This document shows positions 7,475 to 10,070 of a stretch of 10,070 bases of DNA, one piece after another; positions within the stretch are counted from its first letter, which is position 1, and each line of letters opens with the position of its first letter. The notes under the pieces were generated by a model, which ran no database searches, was not told where the DNA came from, and worked only from the letters and a program-made list of their open reading frames with translations. A program made the position numbers and the translations under genes. The DNA comes from Methanocalculus sp. Lineage in GTDB: Archaea; Halobacteriota; Methanomicrobia; Methanomicrobiales; Methanocorpusculaceae. Location: positions 1 through 10,070 of the forward strand of contig NZ_JAUSCG010000119.1 of NCBI RefSeq assembly GCF_030651615.1. The letters are read 5' to 3'.

Positions 7475-9055
7475 TTATGCAGGGTGTGTATAGTGGCGGA
7501 TCTCCCCATATGCTGTCAGCTTCCCATCCTCAAGAGTGGATACTGCACCATGGCCCCCGCAGATCAGGCACCTGCGGCCGATACCCTTCATTTCCCCATC
7601 TATCTCCTCTGCCAGCTTCATCAGTTCGCGCCGCTCCTGCCGCGCAATATCTGAGTCGACATTGACTGAGGTAACAAGAAAATCGGCGATGGAGTTGTAC
7701 AGCTGTCGATCAGCTGTCAGACTTGAGAAATTCATGAGTGCATCGCTTGTAAAGAGAAGGCCGAGATCCGGGGCCAACAGGAAGACCTGGCCGTGGATAT
7801 GGCCCCCAAGGCTCTCCAGCACCTCAAACCGGTGGCCGCCTATTCTGAAGGTATCGATAATCGGAAATATGCCACGAAGGCCGGTACCGTCTCTTGAGAA
7901 GAGTATACGATTCGTTGGAGGCGAAAATTTTGAGAATAGGTTGATTATCACCGTATACACAGCTTCAAGGATCAAGCCCTGACTCCGGGAGCCATATCCT
8001 CTGTTTGAACATTCGATGATCGCATCGGTTCCGTGATGCAGATATGATGGTATCGGGAGGAAACCGGCTCCACCACAGTGGTCCGCATCTGCATGGGTGC
8101 AGACTATCCGTGAGATCCCCCTGAATCCATGCAAGCCTGTTTCATGAAGCATCCGCTCCAGATCATCATGATAGATACCATAGCCGGTGTCGATCATCAA
8201 CCGTTCTCCATTGGCATCAAAGATGAAGATGCTTCCTCCGCCCGGAGGTTGAATGCATGCGAGAGATGCTCCATCCGGGGCCTCTACCTGTTGAATCTCT
8301 GCATAGAAACCATCCCGGGTAGTTTCTGTCAGAAATGTGCCGATTCGGTATATATAATCAAAGACCGCTCTTGGATCTTCTCCCCGGTTTGTCAGCTCCT
8401 GCACAACATGGTTGACATCGCCGAGGAATGGAAGGAGAAACTCATCATTTGCATCTCCGATGAAGGGGCGAATCTTCTGCGCAAAACAGATGTAGAAGAT
8501 CGTCTCATCAAGAGCTTCACCGAGTGCGTCATATTCAAGGATCTCAAGCCGGTACCTGCTCTTGATGGCATCTATCACCTCTTCAATGCGTGGAGATTCA
8601 ATAACATTTAACCGGATGGTCAGACGATCCGGGTGTTGTCCGGTATCATCAAAGTCAATTCCGGCAACATCGGCACCTGCCTTTGCACATGCTGTCAACA
8701 CCTCATAGAGAGCTCCCGGACGGTGAGGTGTTGGGAGATAGATATGAAATAGCAGGATATTGACTGGTGGGATCCTCGACTGAAGATACCCGATTTGGAG
8801 AAGCCCATCCCGTATAAGGTGATAATTCTCTTTGGTTGCTGTTACCTCGAAGAAGACCGTGTTCTTGTCGATCCGCCGATCAAACTGAATCCGATTGATA
8901 TTGCCGTCGTACCTCCGGATGAGATCTGATGCTTTCAAAAGCGATCCCGGCTCATCCGGCATCCTGGCAATGAATGAATACTTCTCTTCCATCTTCAGGT
9001 ACTTTTCGATGTTATTTACCGTTATACCTTCTCTTTCGATCCGGATCATCATCAT
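7475..9055 (-). CDS. ACT-ACT-metallo-beta-lactamase fusion protein
   Basis: A 526-residue soluble protein with no signal peptide or membrane helix. Two ACT-type ligand-binding domains come first: about 26-92 (SFIARMPDEPGSL, then GNINRI) and about 102-175 (FHIYLPTPHRPGAL, then AGADVAGIDFDD); the E/R-P-G-[SA]-L turn is the usual effector-binding spot. Residues 177-262 are an unassigned, largely charged segment. A metallo-beta-lactamase fold follows: IDTGYG with D289, the metal motif HADADH (H321, D323, D325, H326), H419 in GGHIHGQ, D438 in TSDAL and H502 in CGGHGA. The ligand set is complete, with Asp in place of the second His, as also occurs in ComEC-type domains. The substrate is unknown. 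Three ATGs in a row (9055, 9052, 9049) are possible starts; the ATG at 8992 (M22) is attractive because it sits just before ACT domain one and 23 nt after a TATA-like box. Divergent from the aldehyde dehydrogenase gene. Confidence 0.9.
   Translation of the reverse strand: MMMIRIEREGITVNNIEKYLKMEEKYSFIARMPDEPGSLLKASDLIRRYDGNINRIQFDRRIDKNTVFFEVTATKENYHLIRDGLLQIGYLQSRIPPVNILLFHIYLPTPHRPGALYEVLTACAKAGADVAGIDFDDTGQHPDRLTIRLNVIESPRIEEVIDAIKSRYRLEILEYDALGEALDETIFYICFAQKIRPFIGDANDEFLLPFLGDVNHVVQELTNRGEDPRAVFDYIYRIGTFLTETTRDGFYAEIQQVEAPDGASLACIQPPGGGSIFIFDANGERLMIDTGYGIYHDDLERMLHETGLHGFRGISRIVCTHADADHCGGAGFLPIPSYLHHGTDAIIECSNRGYGSRSQGLILEAVYTVIINLFSKFSPPTNRILFSRDGTGLRGIFPIIDTFRIGGHRFEVLESLGGHIHGQVFLLAPDLGLLFTSDALMNFSSLTADRQLYNSIADFLVTSVNVDSDIARQERRELMKLAEEIDGEMKGIGRRCLICGGHGAVSTLEDGKLTAYGEIRHYTHPA
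9011..9020 (-). promoter_or_regulatory. possible TATA box for a leaderless ACT/MBL transcript
   Basis: GGTAAATAAC on the minus strand is centred about 23 nt before the in-frame ATG at 8992. If used, translation would begin at M22 and the 21 residues before it would not exist. Neither candidate start has a Shine-Dalgarno sequence. Confidence 0.3.
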
Positions 9056-9109
9056 TATCTGATCGTACCGGGGATCAATTGGTATGCAGATGATGATCGC
9101 GGATCAATT
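9038..9109. repeat. cluster of inverted and direct repeats in the divergent start region
   Basis: Between the starts of the ACT/MBL gene and the aldehyde dehydrogenase gene lie a perfect palindrome GATCCGGATC (9038-9047), an inverted pair GATCATCATC (9044-9053) and GATGATGATC (9089-9098), and a direct pair GGATCAATT (9072-9080 and 9101-9109). Six GATC words occur in about 70 bp. The symmetry is centred near 9071, in the 28-bp gap. It could be an operator for a regulator of both genes, or simply reflect ATG-rich start codons on both strands. Confidence 0.3.
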
Positions 9110-10070
9110 CTTAGAATCCGTTTCAGGTGAGCGAATCCAGATCAATAATCCTGCGACAGGGACCGCATGCGGCGAGGTTCCGGCGGGTGGTGGAGAGGAT
9201 GTTGATTTTGCAGTTCAAGCGGCCCTTGATGCATTCACTCCATGGGCAACGCTTCCAAACTCCCGTCGTGGAGGTTTGCTGTACCGTTGCGCTGAGCTGA
9301 TTAGGAGAGAGGCTGATCGCATCGCCCTTATTCTGACAACCGAACAGGGAAAACCCCTCCGTGAGGCAAAGGATGAAGTATATGGTGCAGCGGCAGTCTT
9401 TGAATATTATGCAGGATCGGCATCTCTTGTCTCGGCAGGATATGCTGATACACTTCCGAGGTATGGGTATGGTGTGGTGCAGAGGCGGCCTCTTGGGGTC
9501 TGCGGTGCGATCATCCCCTGGAACATGCCGGTTCTTATCGCTTCCTGGAAGATCGGTGCGGCACTTGTGACGGGTAATACTCTGGTATTAAAGCCCTCCA
9601 GTAAAGCCCCAATGGCAGTCCTTGCCCTTGGTGAAGTGATGAAGCGTTCCGGACTTCCGGGAGGTGTCCTCAATATCGTCACCGGCTCCGGTGCTGAAGT
9701 GGGCGATCCACTGGTCGCTCATCAGGAGGTGAAGAAGATCTCCTTCACCGGAGGGATAGAGACCGGGCGTCATGTGGCTGTTGTCGGATCAGAGACGATG
9801 AAACGGGTGACACTTGAACTTGGAGGAAATGACCCGATGATCGTCTGTTCGGATGTCGATCCCGTTGCTGTTGCAGAAGCAGCTCTTCTGCTGCGATTAT
9901 ATAATTGCGGCCAGATCTGCACCTCGCCAAAACGTCTGATTGTTGAAGATGGAGTCTATGATGCATTTGTTGCTCATCTGAAGAGGAGAATTTCCGAGAT
10001 TGTTATTGGTGATGGGACGGATCCGTCTTCTCTAACCGGACCTCTCAACAGCGAAGATGGGCGGTCATCG
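9084..10070 (+). CDS. NAD(P)-dependent aldehyde dehydrogenase, 3' end outside window
   Basis: Oxidises an aldehyde to the carboxylic acid with NAD(P)+. The visible 329 residues include the Rossmann cofactor domain and reach the catalytic cysteine; a full protein would be about 450-480 residues. Active-site parts seen: PWNMP with N147 (oxyanion), K170 in LVLKPSS (cofactor), FTGG at 221-224, general base E245 in LELGGNDP and nucleophile C279 in NCGQICTS. The overall pattern is nearest to the succinate-semialdehyde and lactaldehyde dehydrogenase group, but substrate cannot be assigned. An in-frame TGA at 9060 limits the start; the ATG at 9084, with GGGG 10 nt upstream, is chosen, and ATGs at 9090 and 9093 are alternatives. 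Divergent from the ACT/MBL gene with only 28 bp between the longest versions of the two, so the pair may share control. Confidence 0.93.
   Translation, partial: MQMMIADQFLESVSGERIQINNPATGTACGEVPAGGGEDVDFAVQAALDAFTPWATLPNSRRGGLLYRCAELIRREADRIALILTTEQGKPLREAKDEVYGAAAVFEYYAGSASLVSAGYADTLPRYGYGVVQRRPLGVCGAIIPWNMPVLIASWKIGAALVTGNTLVLKPSSKAPMAVLALGEVMKRSGLPGGVLNIVTGSGAEVGDPLVAHQEVKKISFTGGIETGRHVAVVGSETMKRVTLELGGNDPMIVCSDVDPVAVAEAALLLRLYNCGQICTSPKRLIVEDGVYDAFVAHLKRRISEIVIGDGTDPSSLTGPLNSEDGRSS

Noticed and set aside
8129..8611. Open frame of 160 codons on the plus strand
   Set aside because: It is antisense to the central part of the ACT/MBL gene, whose domains and metal ligands are clearly in the minus-strand frame.
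7475..9055. Idea that the metallo-hydrolase is the missing F390 hydrolase
   Set aside because: Only proximity to the F390 synthetase gene supports it, with three genes between, and the predicted size (about 59 kDa) does not fit the smaller F390 hydrolase I recall being reported from a methanogen.
1..10070. GATC abundance as a Dam-type strand-discrimination signal for MutS/MutL
   Set aside because: GATC words are frequent but follow common codons (GAT, ATC, CTC contexts) and there is no MutH or Dam methylase gene here. No functional claim is justified.
1..10070. tRNA or rRNA genes, CRISPR array, insertion sequence, phage or defence genes
   Set aside because: I saw none. All gaps are under 100 bases and filled by coding sequence on one strand or the other, with no regularly spaced repeats or transposase motifs.

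Overview
The window looks like chromosomal DNA of a methanogenic euryarchaeon, most likely of the order Methanomicrobiales (inference). The main reason is a gene whose product carries the motifs of coenzyme F390 synthetase, an enzyme acting on the methanogen deazaflavin F420. Weak or absent Shine-Dalgarno sequences, AT-rich boxes about 23-28 nt upstream of some start codons and a moderate GC content also fit. Coding density is very high: no gene-free stretch exceeds 100 bases, and there are no RNA genes, insertion sequences, CRISPR arrays or phage genes.

Layout. (1) Positions 1-3740, minus strand: a mismatch-repair operon of mutS followed by mutL, 3 nt apart; mutL runs out of the window at its 3' end. 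(2) Positions 3788-6903, plus strand, divergent from mutS: two tandem AMP-forming ligases, the probable F390 synthetase and a medium-chain acyl-CoA synthetase. (3) Positions 6905-7444, minus strand: two small membrane proteins of unknown function, the downstream one ending 1 nt from the acyl-CoA synthetase stop (convergent). (4) Positions 7475-9055, minus strand: a 526-residue protein with two N-terminal ACT domains, an unassigned middle segment and a metallo-beta-lactamase fold. (5) Positions 9084-10070, plus strand, divergent from it: an NAD(P)-dependent aldehyde dehydrogenase cut by the window edge.

How they work together. MutS recognises mismatches and MutL couples recognition to downstream repair. 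The F390 synthetase adenylylates F420, a reported response to oxygen or a shift in redox state. The acyl-CoA synthetase and aldehyde dehydrogenase suggest handling of short organic acids and aldehydes. The ACT/metallo-beta-lactamase fusion is the least understood protein and the best candidate for something new: the ACT pair suggests a ligand-gated hydrolase or sensor. No linked multi-gene novel system is obvious; most of the window is housekeeping and metabolic DNA.
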